47,549 nt of DNA from positions 1-47,549 of the forward strand of contig JALHMN010000014.1 of NCBI GenBank assembly GCA_022844005.1, in the 5' to 3' direction. The notes below the pieces were generated by a model that made no database searches, was not told where the DNA came from, and saw only the letters and a list, made by a program, of their open reading frames with translations. The stretch comes from a bacterium. Lineage in GTDB: Bacteria; Pseudomonadota; Alphaproteobacteria; Ferrovibrionales; Ferrovibrionaceae. Positions 27,629-35,672 of this stretch are shown here, one piece after another (position 1 is the first letter of the stretch; the number at the start of each line of letters is the position of its first letter). The position numbers and the translations under genes are program-made.

Positions 27629-28240
27629 TCAGGAATGAAACTTGCGGCCAAACTTCGCCAGGAACCCGACAATCTTGTCGTAGACAGCTTCAGTGTGCTC
27701 AGGATGCAGTTTGTCGACGAGCACCACTTCGTCCGCGCCGTACTGCATATAAACCTGACCACTCAAGGCGTACGAGACCTGCGCGGCAGCCATCAGGGCC
27801 GCGCCCTGAAACCCCGATCCTCCACCCATGTAGCTTCCAGCGGAACGCCAGCCAATCGACGACACGTGATCGAGTAGATATGTCCGCCCGTCGAATGTGA
27901 TCGACTTCTCGTCGAATACGATGCGGCGGATCTTCGGTGCGTCGGTCCATCGCTTCAATCGCACAATGGCCAGGACGCAAACAACGGCGACCGCAAGCCC
28001 GCCGAGGCCAACACCGACACTGTCAGTTCCTTGTGTCAGGCCGATCCCAATGCCGAAGAAGGCCGTGAATCCACCTCCGATAGCAACAAGGCCCAAAAGG
28101 AAGCCGAATACAATCATCACACCGAGCCGACCTGTGCTCGGTATCTTGGCGTCATAGGCAAGCTGCCGCCCGCCATCGAGCAAGACGAAGTCCGAGTTGG
28201 GTTGCACGACATTCGCGACGCGCGGCTGCACGACCGACAT
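27629..28240 (-). CDS. Hypothetical two-helix membrane protein
   Basis: 203 residues. Two hydrophobic helices (LGVMIVFGFLLGLVAIGGGF and VGLGGLAVAVVCVLAIV) are followed by a soluble domain with IVFDEKSITFDGRTYLLDHV, which resembles a PH-like sheet, and a Gly-rich stretch. A GAGG site precedes the ATG. No family assigned. Its layout resembles the protein at 33411-33965 (helices, then a small sheet domain). Confidence 0.6.
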   Translation of the reverse strand: MSVVQPRVANVVQPNSDFVLLDGGRQLAYDAKIPSTGRLGVMIVFGFLLGLVAIGGGFTAFFGIGIGLTQGTDSVGVGLGGLAVAVVCVLAIVRLKRWTDAPKIRRIVFDEKSITFDGRTYLLDHVSSIGWRSAGSYMGGGSGFQGAALMAAAQVSYALSGQVYMQYGADEVVLVDKLHPEHTEAVYDKIVGFLAKFGRKFHS

Positions 28241-28343
28241 GGACGCCTCTATAATTCGGAGTTGTTATCGATTGACGAAGGCACACAGCCACACTGAGTT
28301 TGCCGTTAGCGAACGCGTTGACATCGCGCTCCCGTCTTCTGGG

Positions 28344-28472
28344 CTAGTAGCCCATGACAATGGAGCGCACCCCGGCACCGATAAAGCAGAGGATCAGGAA
28401 CATCCCTCCAGCAAATATGAGAAGCAGGAATGTGACGGCGAAATTGTGCAAAGCGGACGAGTCCGACCACAT
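28344..28472 (-). CDS. Small single-pass membrane protein
   Basis: 42 residues: MWSDSSALHNFAVTFLLLIF, then AGGMFLILCFIGAGVR and SIVMGY. One long hydrophobic stretch covers most of the chain. A GGAG site lies 6 bases before the ATG, which favours this start over one at 28565. Unknown function. Confidence 0.5.
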   Translation of the reverse strand: MWSDSSALHNFAVTFLLLIFAGGMFLILCFIGAGVRSIVMGY

Positions 28473-28558
28473 AGCTATCTCCGTTTCGTCTTTTGAAGGC
28501 AGATCAGAAACGACTTGAAACGACAATTGACAGGAATCTCGGCGATGACTCTGATGCC

Positions 28559-28589
28559 CGTGCAACAGAATTGCCTATTCTGTTGCACG
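28559..28589. other. dif-like recombination site candidate
   Basis: Perfect 13-bp inverted arms CGTGCAACAGAAT (28559-28571) and ATTCTGTTGCACG (28577-28589) around a 5-bp centre TGCCT. A further facing copy CAACAGAATAGGCAA lies at 28695-28709. Arm-spacer-arm layout is what tyrosine recombinases bind, and the next gene is one. Confidence 0.5.
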
Positions 28590-28752
28590 TCCTTGCGTTG
28601 CAACCGTTGGTGTATTGCGACCTGTCGGTGCCCGCGCTAATCTCGGCTCCGCCAACGCGTCCAAATTGAATGAATTCGGGCGTTGCGGGCACCTCAACAG
28701 AATAGGCAAGACTGTCGCGTCCTCGTCGGAGCCGCCGACGAAAGGACGCATC

Positions 28753-29343
28753 ATGTTGCAAAACCATTCTGAGACTGGGAGCCTCTATACCCCCGGCGGC
28801 CTGCGGAAATACCTCACGCGGCTCGAGCGGACGCATTTCATCGAGGTCGCCACGTCTTGGCCGCGCCAGGACGTGGCGACGCTTTGTTTGACCCTAGCTC
28901 ACACGGGATGTCGTTTATCTGAGGCGCTCGGCCTTACCGGCGGAGCCGTCGAGCAGAGCGAACAATTTCTAGCCCTGCGTAGCCTCAAGCGCCGGAACGG
29001 CGCGGTGGTGATCCGTGAGGTGCCTATCCCGAGTTCTCTATTGGCGATCCTTGGTCGTCGCCACGATCTTACGGATCGGAGCGCGCTGCTCTGGACCATC
29101 TGCCGGAGTCAGGCCTGGCGACTCGTCAAGGAAGTCATGCATGAAGCGGATGTTGCTCCGGGGCCGCATGCTACGCCGCGCGGCCTTCGGCATGGGTTTG
29201 GTCTTCATGCTGTCCGCTCAGGCGTCCCGCTCAACCTCGTGCAGCGATGGCTGGGTCATGCCAGCTTGAAGACGACGGCGATCTACCTTCAGGCCATGGG
29301 GGACGAGGAACGCGAAATCGCTTCGCGCATGTGGCTCAGCTAA
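28753..29343 (+). CDS. Small tyrosine recombinase (catalytic-domain type)
   Basis: 196 residues. Catalytic marks are Arg in TGCRLSEAL, Arg-His in PRGLRHGFG, WLGHASLKTT and the nucleophile in AIYLQAMG. The N-terminal core-binding domain is very short. AAAGGA sits 6 bases before this ATG, so the upstream in-frame codons from 28615 are rejected. Such recombinases on plasmids and islands often act as resolvases. The dif-like site lies 164 bases upstream. Confidence 0.85.
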   Translation: MLQNHSETGSLYTPGGLRKYLTRLERTHFIEVATSWPRQDVATLCLTLAHTGCRLSEALGLTGGAVEQSEQFLALRSLKRRNGAVVIREVPIPSSLLAILGRRHDLTDRSALLWTICRSQAWRLVKEVMHEADVAPGPHATPRGLRHGFGLHAVRSGVPLNLVQRWLGHASLKTTAIYLQAMGDEEREIASRMWLS

Positions 29344-29522
29344 AGCCACGCCGTCGTCGCCGCCCGTCATCGTCGGTCTTTTCAATCAGGCCATCGCCGT
29401 GCATGGAGCGGCGGCGCCCCGAGCAGGACTCTCGGGACGGCTCGCTCCATCACTCGTGGGCGAAGATGGGGCGTCTCAACGAAGAGCGTAAGCGGTCCAC
29501 AGGTAAGATCGCGATCCGATGA

Positions 29523-29726
29523 TCAATCGCAGCGGCAAATTCCGCCGCGTTCAAACGGATCCGGCCCGCCGCGGCGCTTTTGCATTTCCTTGATCTCGCG
29601 CAGCTGACGGGCGACTTTTGCCGCTCTGCTTTCCCGTTCCGGGGCCGGAGCAGGTTCGGTCGGTGCCGCACTGTCGAATGCTTGCTTTACGCCCTCGGAT
29701 TTTTCTTTATTTTTCTGGTCTTCCAC
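29523..29726 (-). CDS. Small charged hypothetical protein
   Basis: About 67 residues from a GTG that follows GAGAGG; an ATG 4 codons upstream is possible. The chain is charged, with a Pro-rich middle (EPAPAPERES) and a helix KVARQLREIKEMQKRRGG, ending CRCD. No family recognised. The rest of 29344-29991 holds no other convincing gene. Confidence 0.4.
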   Translation of the reverse strand: MEDQKNKEKSEGVKQAFDSAAPTEPAPAPERESRAAKVARQLREIKEMQKRRGGPDPFERGGICRCD

Positions 29727-29815
29727 GCTGCCTCTCATGTCTTATCGTTTTTCTTATACTGAACCGTTCGATTAACTAACACGCCACGGCGCATTCGATC
29801 CAATTTCGAGGGATG

Positions 29816-29936
29816 GGCGCGTCTGGCAGAGCCGGCCGGGCTCTACTCGGCCGCGAATGAGCGGCCTCCCGAAGCCGCCCCGCGGTGATAGCGGGGGCGG
29901 GGCGTCTTCTCCCTTCGGGTGACGATCCCTCGCGCA
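29816..29936. repeat. Structured repeat, copy A
   Basis: 121 nt that align with 41644-41767. Conserved blocks include CGGGCTCTA, AAGCCGCCCC and CCCTTCGGGTGACGATCCCT. Two hairpins can be drawn: GGCCGC/GCGGCC, and CCCCGC/GCGGGG, whose counterpart in copy B is CCCTCGG/CCGAGGG. The stem is kept while its sequence changes, which argues for an RNA structure. Confidence 0.6.
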
Positions 29937-29991
29937 GGTGAGCCATAACGAAGAGCGTGAGCGCGCCCGCAGCTATCGGATTCTGATCCGA

Positions 29992-32409
29992 TTACCAGGT
30001 GCAGGCCGTCGCGCTATTCACTTCCTTCCAGCTCGTGGCGTCGCAGACGCACATGCGTCGTGCGCTCGTCAGCGCAATCGCACCGTCAATCGTGGCGTCA
30101 CATGTTGCGGGCGCTGAGCCGTTCTTCGCGAGGCGCATAAATCCGTTTACGTCGAGCTTGGCCGCCGGCGTCGTCGTGCCGATGCCGACATTGCCAGAGG
30201 AATTTATAGAGAGCCGAGTTATATCGGCCGTAAGGTCAAAAATGTTGAAGTTGCCAACACCTTCGTTAGCGCCTGTCCCGGACGATGATAGGCCCCATTC
30301 CCGACCTCCCGCCGTCGTGTTTATGATGCGTATGATCGTGCTGGTACTATTGTTGCGAAACTCGGCAACTCCGAGCGTCCATCCCGATCCAACGTTTCCG
30401 CTTACAACAAATGGATACGTGGGGCCCGTTAAGCCGATGCCCACATTACCATTGCCGAGAATAGTCATCTTGGCATCCGGCGTGTTGTCGGTAGTGGACG
30501 TTGAGCCCTGAGGCGTTGCCGTCCGGAAATAGATGTTGGACGATCCTGTGCCTGTTGCAGCACCTGAGTCCAGATACAGGTTCCCGCCGCCTTTATCAGC
30601 GACCGCTGGCACCGAACCGCCGGCCGTTATGATTAGAGACGCTCCGCTATTGTTGGGTGAGGAACGCTCAATACCGATTGTGCGCGTAGCCTCTCTGCCG
30701 AGCGTAAGCGTGTAGGCTGGCGGCGATTTGTTGCCGATGCCGACATTGCCGTTGCCTGCAATGGTCATCTTGGTGGTTTGTGAATTATCCGTCGTGCTCG
30801 TCGAGCCCTGCGGCGTGGCGGTCGAGAAGTAGATATTCGACGATCCAGTACCTGTTGAGAGACCCGATACTAACGAGAGATCCCCTCCATTCAGGTCGGC
30901 TGTCGCCGCTTTGGCGCCACCGGCCGACACTACCATGTAGTAGCCGTTAGTGCCCGCCGTCGTGCGTTCCATGACAATTCTTCGATTGGCGTCGCCGCCG
31001 AATGAAAGATCATAGCTCGGTGTTGTGGTCCCGATGCCGACTTTTCCTGCGAAGTAGTTTGGACCCGTATCGGCAACGTAAATCGGATAACGCGCCGTTG
31101 TCGGGGCAGTGCCGGAAATCGCTGGAATGTAAAGGCCGTACCAATTGGCAACCGTGCCCGAGTTGCTCAAATCCGAAAGCACCCCGTAAGCGGTGGTAAT
31201 TGTAGCGCCGCTGGCCACAGTTAGATTTGCTCTTGTTGCCTGCCCCACTGTCACAGTGGTCGGCGCATTGGCTTGCACAGTGTCAAACGAGCCTACTGCT
31301 GTCGTCATCGTCCCGAGCGTTGTTTTGGCCATATTATAAGCGCCATACCCCGTCGTCATTGTTGCGGAGGCGTGGTTTGTCAGCGCTGTGCTGTGCGTTC
31401 CTATGCCAATGGTGACCGGACCGGCGCTGCTGGCTCGTGCATAATTATACGCACCGTACGCGACTGCGATTGTGCCGGAGCTCGTGTTGTCAGCAATCCC
31501 AAGTGAGCCATACGCAGTATTGAGCGTCCCGCTGCCAGAATGGGTGGCAACCCCGTAACTGGCCCTTATGCTGCCCGTAACATTCCTTGTTCCGGAGAGA
31601 GATATCCGATCGACAACGCCCGAATAGTCGGCGGAGCTATCAGCGGCTGGCGTAACCGCCATATCTGTCTGCACACCGTTTGAGCCCCCAGAAGTCGAGG
31701 CCGTATCAGTCGAGACCACGTGCAATTTGGTAGTTGGCGATGTCGTACCGATGCCGACGTTGCCCGCGCTGCTGATACGCATCCGCTCTGTCGGGATGGA
31801 AGTGCCATCGCTCGTCGCGAAGCGTAGAGCACTCGGAATGTTCGTTCCAACCGCTCCTGTTTGGCTCCCTGCGATCCATGCGCCAATCGCGTAAGCAGAT
31901 CCAGTATAGCCGGTGAAGTTAAGCGAGGCGAAGTCGTCTCCCGACTGAGTGGCTGTCGGCACTGCCGCTGTGCCACGGCTTCGGATCAATGACAGGCCAT
32001 ACTTATCCGCATCGAGATTCGAGAAAATGTTCACATAGCCGCCATAGAATGCAGTGGCTGCCCCCGCGCTTGACTGCACGACAGTCAGAGGAACGCTTGG
32101 CGACGCTGTGCCGATGCCGAGACGCTTATTCGTGTTGTCCCATGTCAGGCCTGCATCGGCAGCAAACGCGCCGGACCCGTCGTTGAATTGCACTTGGCCG
32201 GTCGATCCCGCCGCGCCCGCCGTGTCCTTGAGTGCGTACCAGTTCGTGCCGTCGCACCAGATCACCGAGTCCGTGCCGTTCCAGGTGATGCCGCCGGCGA
32301 TGCCGGCGGGGCTGGTGCAGGCAGCGAATGCGGAATGTTGGATGCCGGTTAATGCGGCAATGAAGATGCCGAAAATCACTGCGATACGCAGGTTCTTGTG
32401 TGACGCCAT
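29992..32409 (-). CDS. Secreted fibre-like repeat protein
   Basis: 805 residues. Signal peptide MASHKNLRIAVIFGIFIAAL, cleaved near SAFAA. The body repeats the unit GNVGIGTTxPxxKLxV (residues near 215, 455, 555, 650 and 755) separated by Gly/Ser/Thr-rich strands such as GTGSSNIYF and ATPQGSTSTTDN, which appears twice. This is the beta-helical style of phage tail fibres and intramolecular-chaperone proteins, but the C-terminus (CVCDATSWKEVNSATACTW) is short and Cys-rich, not a peptidase S74 domain. Role on the island (adhesin or surface layer) is inferred. Confidence 0.75.
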   Translation of the reverse strand: MASHKNLRIAVIFGIFIAALTGIQHSAFAACTSPAGIAGGITWNGTDSVIWCDGTNWYALKDTAGAAGSTGQVQFNDGSGAFAADAGLTWDNTNKRLGIGTASPSVPLTVVQSSAGAATAFYGGYVNIFSNLDADKYGLSLIRSRGTAAVPTATQSGDDFASLNFTGYTGSAYAIGAWIAGSQTGAVGTNIPSALRFATSDGTSIPTERMRISSAGNVGIGTTSPTTKLHVVSTDTASTSGGSNGVQTDMAVTPAADSSADYSGVVDRISLSGTRNVTGSIRASYGVATHSGSGTLNTAYGSLGIADNTSSGTIAVAYGAYNYARASSAGPVTIGIGTHSTALTNHASATMTTGYGAYNMAKTTLGTMTTAVGSFDTVQANAPTTVTVGQATRANLTVASGATITTAYGVLSDLSNSGTVANWYGLYIPAISGTAPTTARYPIYVADTGPNYFAGKVGIGTTTPSYDLSFGGDANRRIVMERTTAGTNGYYMVVSAGGAKAATADLNGGDLSLVSGLSTGTGSSNIYFSTATPQGSTSTTDNSQTTKMTIAGNGNVGIGNKSPPAYTLTLGREATRTIGIERSSPNNSGASLIITAGGSVPAVADKGGGNLYLDSGAATGTGSSNIYFRTATPQGSTSTTDNTPDAKMTILGNGNVGIGLTGPTYPFVVSGNVGSGWTLGVAEFRNNSTSTIIRIINTTAGGREWGLSSSGTGANEGVGNFNIFDLTADITRLSINSSGNVGIGTTTPAAKLDVNGFMRLAKNGSAPATCDATIDGAIALTSARRMCVCDATSWKEVNSATACTW

Positions 32410-32431
32410 GTCCCCTCACGGTCGTATGCCC

Positions 32432-32453
32432 AATAGAGGATCATTCCTCTATT
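32432..32453. promoter_or_regulatory. Operator-like palindrome before fibre gene
   Basis: AATAGAGGA-TCAT-TCCTCTATT, perfect 9-bp arms, 22 bases before the start codon of the secreted protein. Could bind a repressor or form an RNA hairpin at the 5' end of its message. Confidence 0.45.
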
Positions 32454-32826
32454 AGTGCAGGCGCTGGTGACCGGCTTCCCAAGATTACGGCGGCTGTCTC
32501 CAGCCGCGAGGCTTGAACCTACACCGCCACCGTCCGGCCATAGGACCGCAGCGGCATGTTGGACCGGCGCGTGCCAGCCATTTGAGAAGTCGGCTTGTTG
32601 CGCCCCGGATACTGCCATTGCAGCACCCATTCCATTCTAGCCGGAGTGGCTGTGCGCCTGCGCTAGGAACGTGTTCCTAGTGTCCGATCGCCGCGCCTTT
32701 TGCGGCTCACCCGCGTGTTCGCTCCATCTTGAATCGCTCAAGGCGGGGCTAGCAGCTCTTGGCTTGTCGGGTTGCTCACCTTCGTCTCCCTGATCTGGGT
32801 GCCAGGCACGTCGATTGGCCTTTGGG
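32454..32826. other. Intergenic stretch with hairpins
   Basis: No gene seen. Two perfect dyads: GCGGCTG-TCTC-CAGCCGC (32490-32507) and CTAGGAAC-GT-GTTCCTAG (32663-32680). The second is operator-like and may mark the promoter for the downstream RNA and small gene. Confidence 0.4.
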
Positions 32827-32944
32827 TATGGGGGTCTACCCCGGACCGCTCGCTATGGGTCAACAGGCCGCCCGCTCCATTCGCTGCGCTCCCGTGTTGC
32901 CTGTGTGACCCGCTCACTCATCCCGGGGTTTCACGCCCCCCATA
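32827..32944 (+). ncRNA. Candidate structured RNA upstream of 32989 gene
   Basis: Three nested helices close a 118-nt region: TATGGGGG (32827) with CCCCCATA (32937), ACCCCGG (32838) with CCGGGGT (32923), and GGGTCA-ACAGGC (32857) with GCCTGTGTGACCC (32899) with one bulge. It ends 44 bases before the start of the next gene, so it may be a cis-acting leader or a small RNA. No known class recognised. Confidence 0.5.
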
Positions 32945-32988
32945 AGGCCAAGCGACGTGCTGGGTCAGATGTGAAAAGGAGACTTACA

Positions 32989-33210
32989 ATGAGCAACGAA
33001 ACCGAAACCAAGACCAACCGTCCCACCCACGCCATTTGGCAGGTCATCGACGGCACCGAAAAAGCGCGCTGGATACGCGTCGGCGCTGGCTGGGCGAACA
33101 AGGACGGCAAAGGCCTCTCGCTCATCTTCGACAGCTACCCGGTCGTTGGCAGGATCGTCGTGCGCGAGGTCAGCGAGCAACAGCCCGAGGCTCATGGGGA
33201 TCAGCAATGA
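32989..33210 (+). CDS. Small conserved plasmid/island protein
   Basis: 73 residues: THAIWQVIDGTEKARWIRVG, then AGWANKDGKGLSLIFDSYPV and GRIVVREVSEQ. The pattern (W..VG.AW..KDGKG..L.FD..P..GRIV) is familiar from small unnamed proteins of rhizobial plasmids and islands. A strong AAAAGGAGA site precedes the ATG. Function unknown. Confidence 0.75.
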   Translation: MSNETETKTNRPTHAIWQVIDGTEKARWIRVGAGWANKDGKGLSLIFDSYPVVGRIVVREVSEQQPEAHGDQQ

Positions 33211-33367
33211 TCCCCGCGCAGGAACCGCGGGTTCCTGCGCGCGAGGACCTGGCGCACCCGCGCCGGGTCCGAGCCCGCACGACCTCCTGCAAGCAATGCA
33301 AGCGGCAGGCTTCCTCGTGATCGTGCTGGTCGCCAACGAGCCTAGAGGCAGGTCGATCAAGCGCTAG
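33194..33367 (+). CDS. Possible small hypothetical protein
   Basis: 57 residues overlapping the previous gene by 17 bases. The C-terminal half HDLLQAMQAAGFLVIVLVAN looks protein-like; the N-terminal half is read from a GC-rich inverted repeat (GCGCAGGAACC-GCG-GGTTCCTGCGC, 33216-33240). A competing frame starts with ATGA at 33207. Real coding status is doubtful. Confidence 0.3.
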   Translation: MGISNDPRAGTAGSCARGPGAPAPGPSPHDLLQAMQAAGFLVIVLVANEPRGRSIKR

Positions 33368-33378
33368 CCGGGCACGCT

Positions 33379-33406
33379 GCGGGCGCGGCCTTCGGGCCGC
33401 GCCCGC
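33379..33406. terminator. Bidirectional hairpin terminator
   Basis: Perfect 12-bp stem GCGGGCGCGGCC / GGCCGCGCCCGC with TTCG loop, between converging genes. Weak T run. Confidence 0.65.
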
Positions 33407-33410
33407 TTCG

Positions 33411-33965
33411 CTATTCGATGACGACCTCGCGCACATTGCCTTTCAGCGATCCCGCGAGGTAGGCACGCATCTCCGATAGCGCGAGGTTCAACTGCACCAC
33501 GATCATTTGCAGTTCGTTCTCGGTGACGGAATCCGCAAGCCTGATCGTGGAACCGTTGCGCAGAATAATGACGGCATAGGCCAGCACGCCCTCGTTCTGG
33601 TGCGCTTCGATCGAAGCGATGTCGGCATGCTGGATGTATCCCGGCTTGTAGTTGGGGAGTCCCGACAGGCCATGCGGCGCGAGAGTCCCGCCATCTGCCG
33701 TGAAGATGAAAGCGCGCTTTTGCGCAGAATCGTTTTTCCGCCACGCGTAGCACTGCCATACGACCAGCGCGCCCAAGATCAGCGGCAGATATCCGAGCAC
33801 CTTGCCAGCGAGGACGAAGAACAATCCGACGAGCACTGCGATGAGCCCGAGAACGCCGAAAATGAGTGCATTCGCTGCTGCCGAATACTTCGATTCCTCC
33901 CACTCGTATCCGGCGCGTTCCAACATGCCGTCGGCGCCGTAGTCTCGGATCGGTCTATAACTCAT
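33411..33965 (-). CDS. Hypothetical membrane protein linked to VirD4
   Basis: 184 residues. Two adjacent hydrophobic helices (ALIFGVLGLIAVLVGLFFVL and VLGYLPLILGALVVW), then a soluble domain with YIQHADIASIEAHQ, VIILRNGSTIRL and ENELQMIVVQL. The start overlaps the coupling-protein stop by ATGA, so it is translated with VirD4 and may be an accessory membrane partner in transfer. No family assigned. Confidence 0.65.
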   Translation of the reverse strand: MSYRPIRDYGADGMLERAGYEWEESKYSAAANALIFGVLGLIAVLVGLFFVLAGKVLGYLPLILGALVVWQCYAWRKNDSAQKRAFIFTADGGTLAPHGLSGLPNYKPGYIQHADIASIEAHQNEGVLAYAVIILRNGSTIRLADSVTENELQMIVVQLNLALSEMRAYLAGSLKGNVREVVIE

Positions 33966-35371
33966 GGCTGCCTTCTCTCAGGAGGTAAACGGTCGAGATA
34001 GATGGGCGGCCGCCCAGGCACGAGAAGAAGCTGACGATTGCTTTCGCGCGTGAAATGTCGCGTGATCTCATCAGGTTCGAGAAGGCGCACATGACGAAGA
34101 TGCTCGCGCTGACCGAGATCGCCATGAGCCATGGCCGAACCCGAGACATGAACTTGCTGCGTCTCGACGACGGTCAGATTACCGAGGCGCTTTGAAAGAT
34201 ATTCCGTCGTGGTGAGATCGACATTGCCGAAGGCTTGAATGACTCCGGCATTGCCCAAGAACGTCTCCCACGACTTCTCGTACTGAGTCTTGAGCTGAGA
34301 GAAATCCTGCAAGACGGTCCAGAGCTTGACGCCGAATCCGGCGACGAAGCCTGCGGCGGTCTCGATGGACCGCATGTAGCCAAGCGTCGGGAACTCCTCC
34401 AGCAAGAACAGGACAGGGAAGTCAGGCTTGGCGTTGCTCAGTTCCATCGCCGCCAACGCCTGTTGGATGACCACGCGCAGCCACCGAAAATGCGTGCCCA
34501 TGCGCATGCCCGGCAGAACCAGGTAGATCGTGACCTTGCGCTCCTTGAGGTCGCGTAGGCGGAAATCGGATGCATCGGTTATCGTCCTGACGTCGTCCAG
34601 GGGCGTCGTCTGCTCCTGGGCCGTGGACAGGATACTGGCCAGCTCCTCGCCGCCCGCCAGCGCCTTCCCGAGGAAGGCCGCGCCGACATTGGCGACGGCC
34701 CCGTCATAGGCGGGAGACCGGCGCATCGCCTTGAGGGTTTCGTCGAGTTCCGCCGGATCGGCGTTCATGAGCCGCCGCAGCTCCCGGATCGAGGCCTTCT
34801 CCCCGGTGCTCAGAAGGTGAAGGGTCAGGCCCCGGATGAGGTTCTTGGCCGAGTCCGTCCAGTGCGGGTCCTTGTCCTGAGAGATGATGAGCGCGTCGGC
34901 CAGGAGGGCCACATCGGCCGTCACGTGCTCAGGCTTGCTCTCCTTGAGTTCGTCAAAAGGATTGTGCCGGGCCGACGGTCGTCCGGTCTCCCCGAAGGGA
35001 TCGAGGACGTAGACCTTCTGGCCCATGGCCTCCCGCGCTTGCGCGGTCGCCTTGGCCAGCTCGCCCTTCGGGTCCAGGACCAGCGCCGAGCCCGGATAGC
35101 GGAGCAGATTGGGGATGAGGACGGTCGAAGACTTGCCCGCCCGGGACCCCGCGACCGTCACCACGTGCCGGTCGTCGCCCCAGCCGATTTCCCGGCCCTC
35201 CCATGATCCGAGCAGAATCTTGCCGGATGCCCACTGCCAAGTCTGACCCAGCTGCCAGGGATGCCCCCAGGCCGAGGCCGGGGCCTGGTCGACCCGACCT
35301 TGCACCGCCGCGCCGCGCGGGGGGAACCCGCCCGGGACCAGAGTGGTCCGCCCGTTTTCGATGGTCGACAC
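33962..35371 (-). CDS. VirD4/TraG-type coupling protein
   Basis: About 469 residues from a GTG at 35371; the open frame extends to 35683 but those codons look non-coding and overlap the relaxase 5' region. Walker A is AGSRAGKSS (near 74-82), then SALVLDPKGELA and Walker B FPVLFLLEEFPTLG, all typical of the TraG/VirD4 ATPases that hand relaxosomes to a T4SS. It lacks the N-terminal membrane helices of classical VirD4. The small membrane protein downstream may supply anchoring. Confidence 0.9.
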   Translation of the reverse strand: MSTIENGRTTLVPGGFPPRGAAVQGRVDQAPASAWGHPWQLGQTWQWASGKILLGSWEGREIGWGDDRHVVTVAGSRAGKSSTVLIPNLLRYPGSALVLDPKGELAKATAQAREAMGQKVYVLDPFGETGRPSARHNPFDELKESKPEHVTADVALLADALIISQDKDPHWTDSAKNLIRGLTLHLLSTGEKASIRELRRLMNADPAELDETLKAMRRSPAYDGAVANVGAAFLGKALAGGEELASILSTAQEQTTPLDDVRTITDASDFRLRDLKERKVTIYLVLPGMRMGTHFRWLRVVIQQALAAMELSNAKPDFPVLFLLEEFPTLGYMRSIETAAGFVAGFGVKLWTVLQDFSQLKTQYEKSWETFLGNAGVIQAFGNVDLTTTEYLSKRLGNLTVVETQQVHVSGSAMAHGDLGQREHLRHVRLLEPDEITRHFTRESNRQLLLVPGRPPIYLDRLPPERRQP

Positions 35372-35672
35372 GATGCCCCGAGTCCGCCTGACCAGAAATT
35401 GAGCATAGTTTGGATAATACAAACCGCCGAATCCACAGAAGATTCGAACCCGTGAGTTGTGTCCGAACCTATGGAGCCAGCCGCCTCTGAGGACATGCGT
35501 ATGCAGTTTGAGGAAGGCTGCATGACGCCGAGGCATACACATGCATTTTCTGCGGATAACCCGGAAAGCCGCTGAAACCCTGCCGAAGAGGGATGCCACC
35601 CTGCGTTGATTATCGGTAGCAAGATGTGTAAATTCCCAACTTCGGGAATTTACCTTGGTCAGGGAGCCAGGC
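35372..35672. other. Candidate oriT region
   Basis: 301 bases between divergent coupling protein and relaxase genes. It has a perfect hairpin GTAAATTCCC-AACTTC-GGGAATTTAC (35628-35653), 20 bases before the relaxase start, and an imperfect repeat GCGTATGCAG / CTGCATGACGC further left. Position beside the relaxase and the inverted repeats fit an origin of transfer; no known nick sequence recognised. Confidence 0.4.

Noticed and set aside
35400..35470. tRNA-like GGTTCGAATC on the minus strand
   Set aside because: The flanking bases do not pair as a T stem and no acceptor stem is present.
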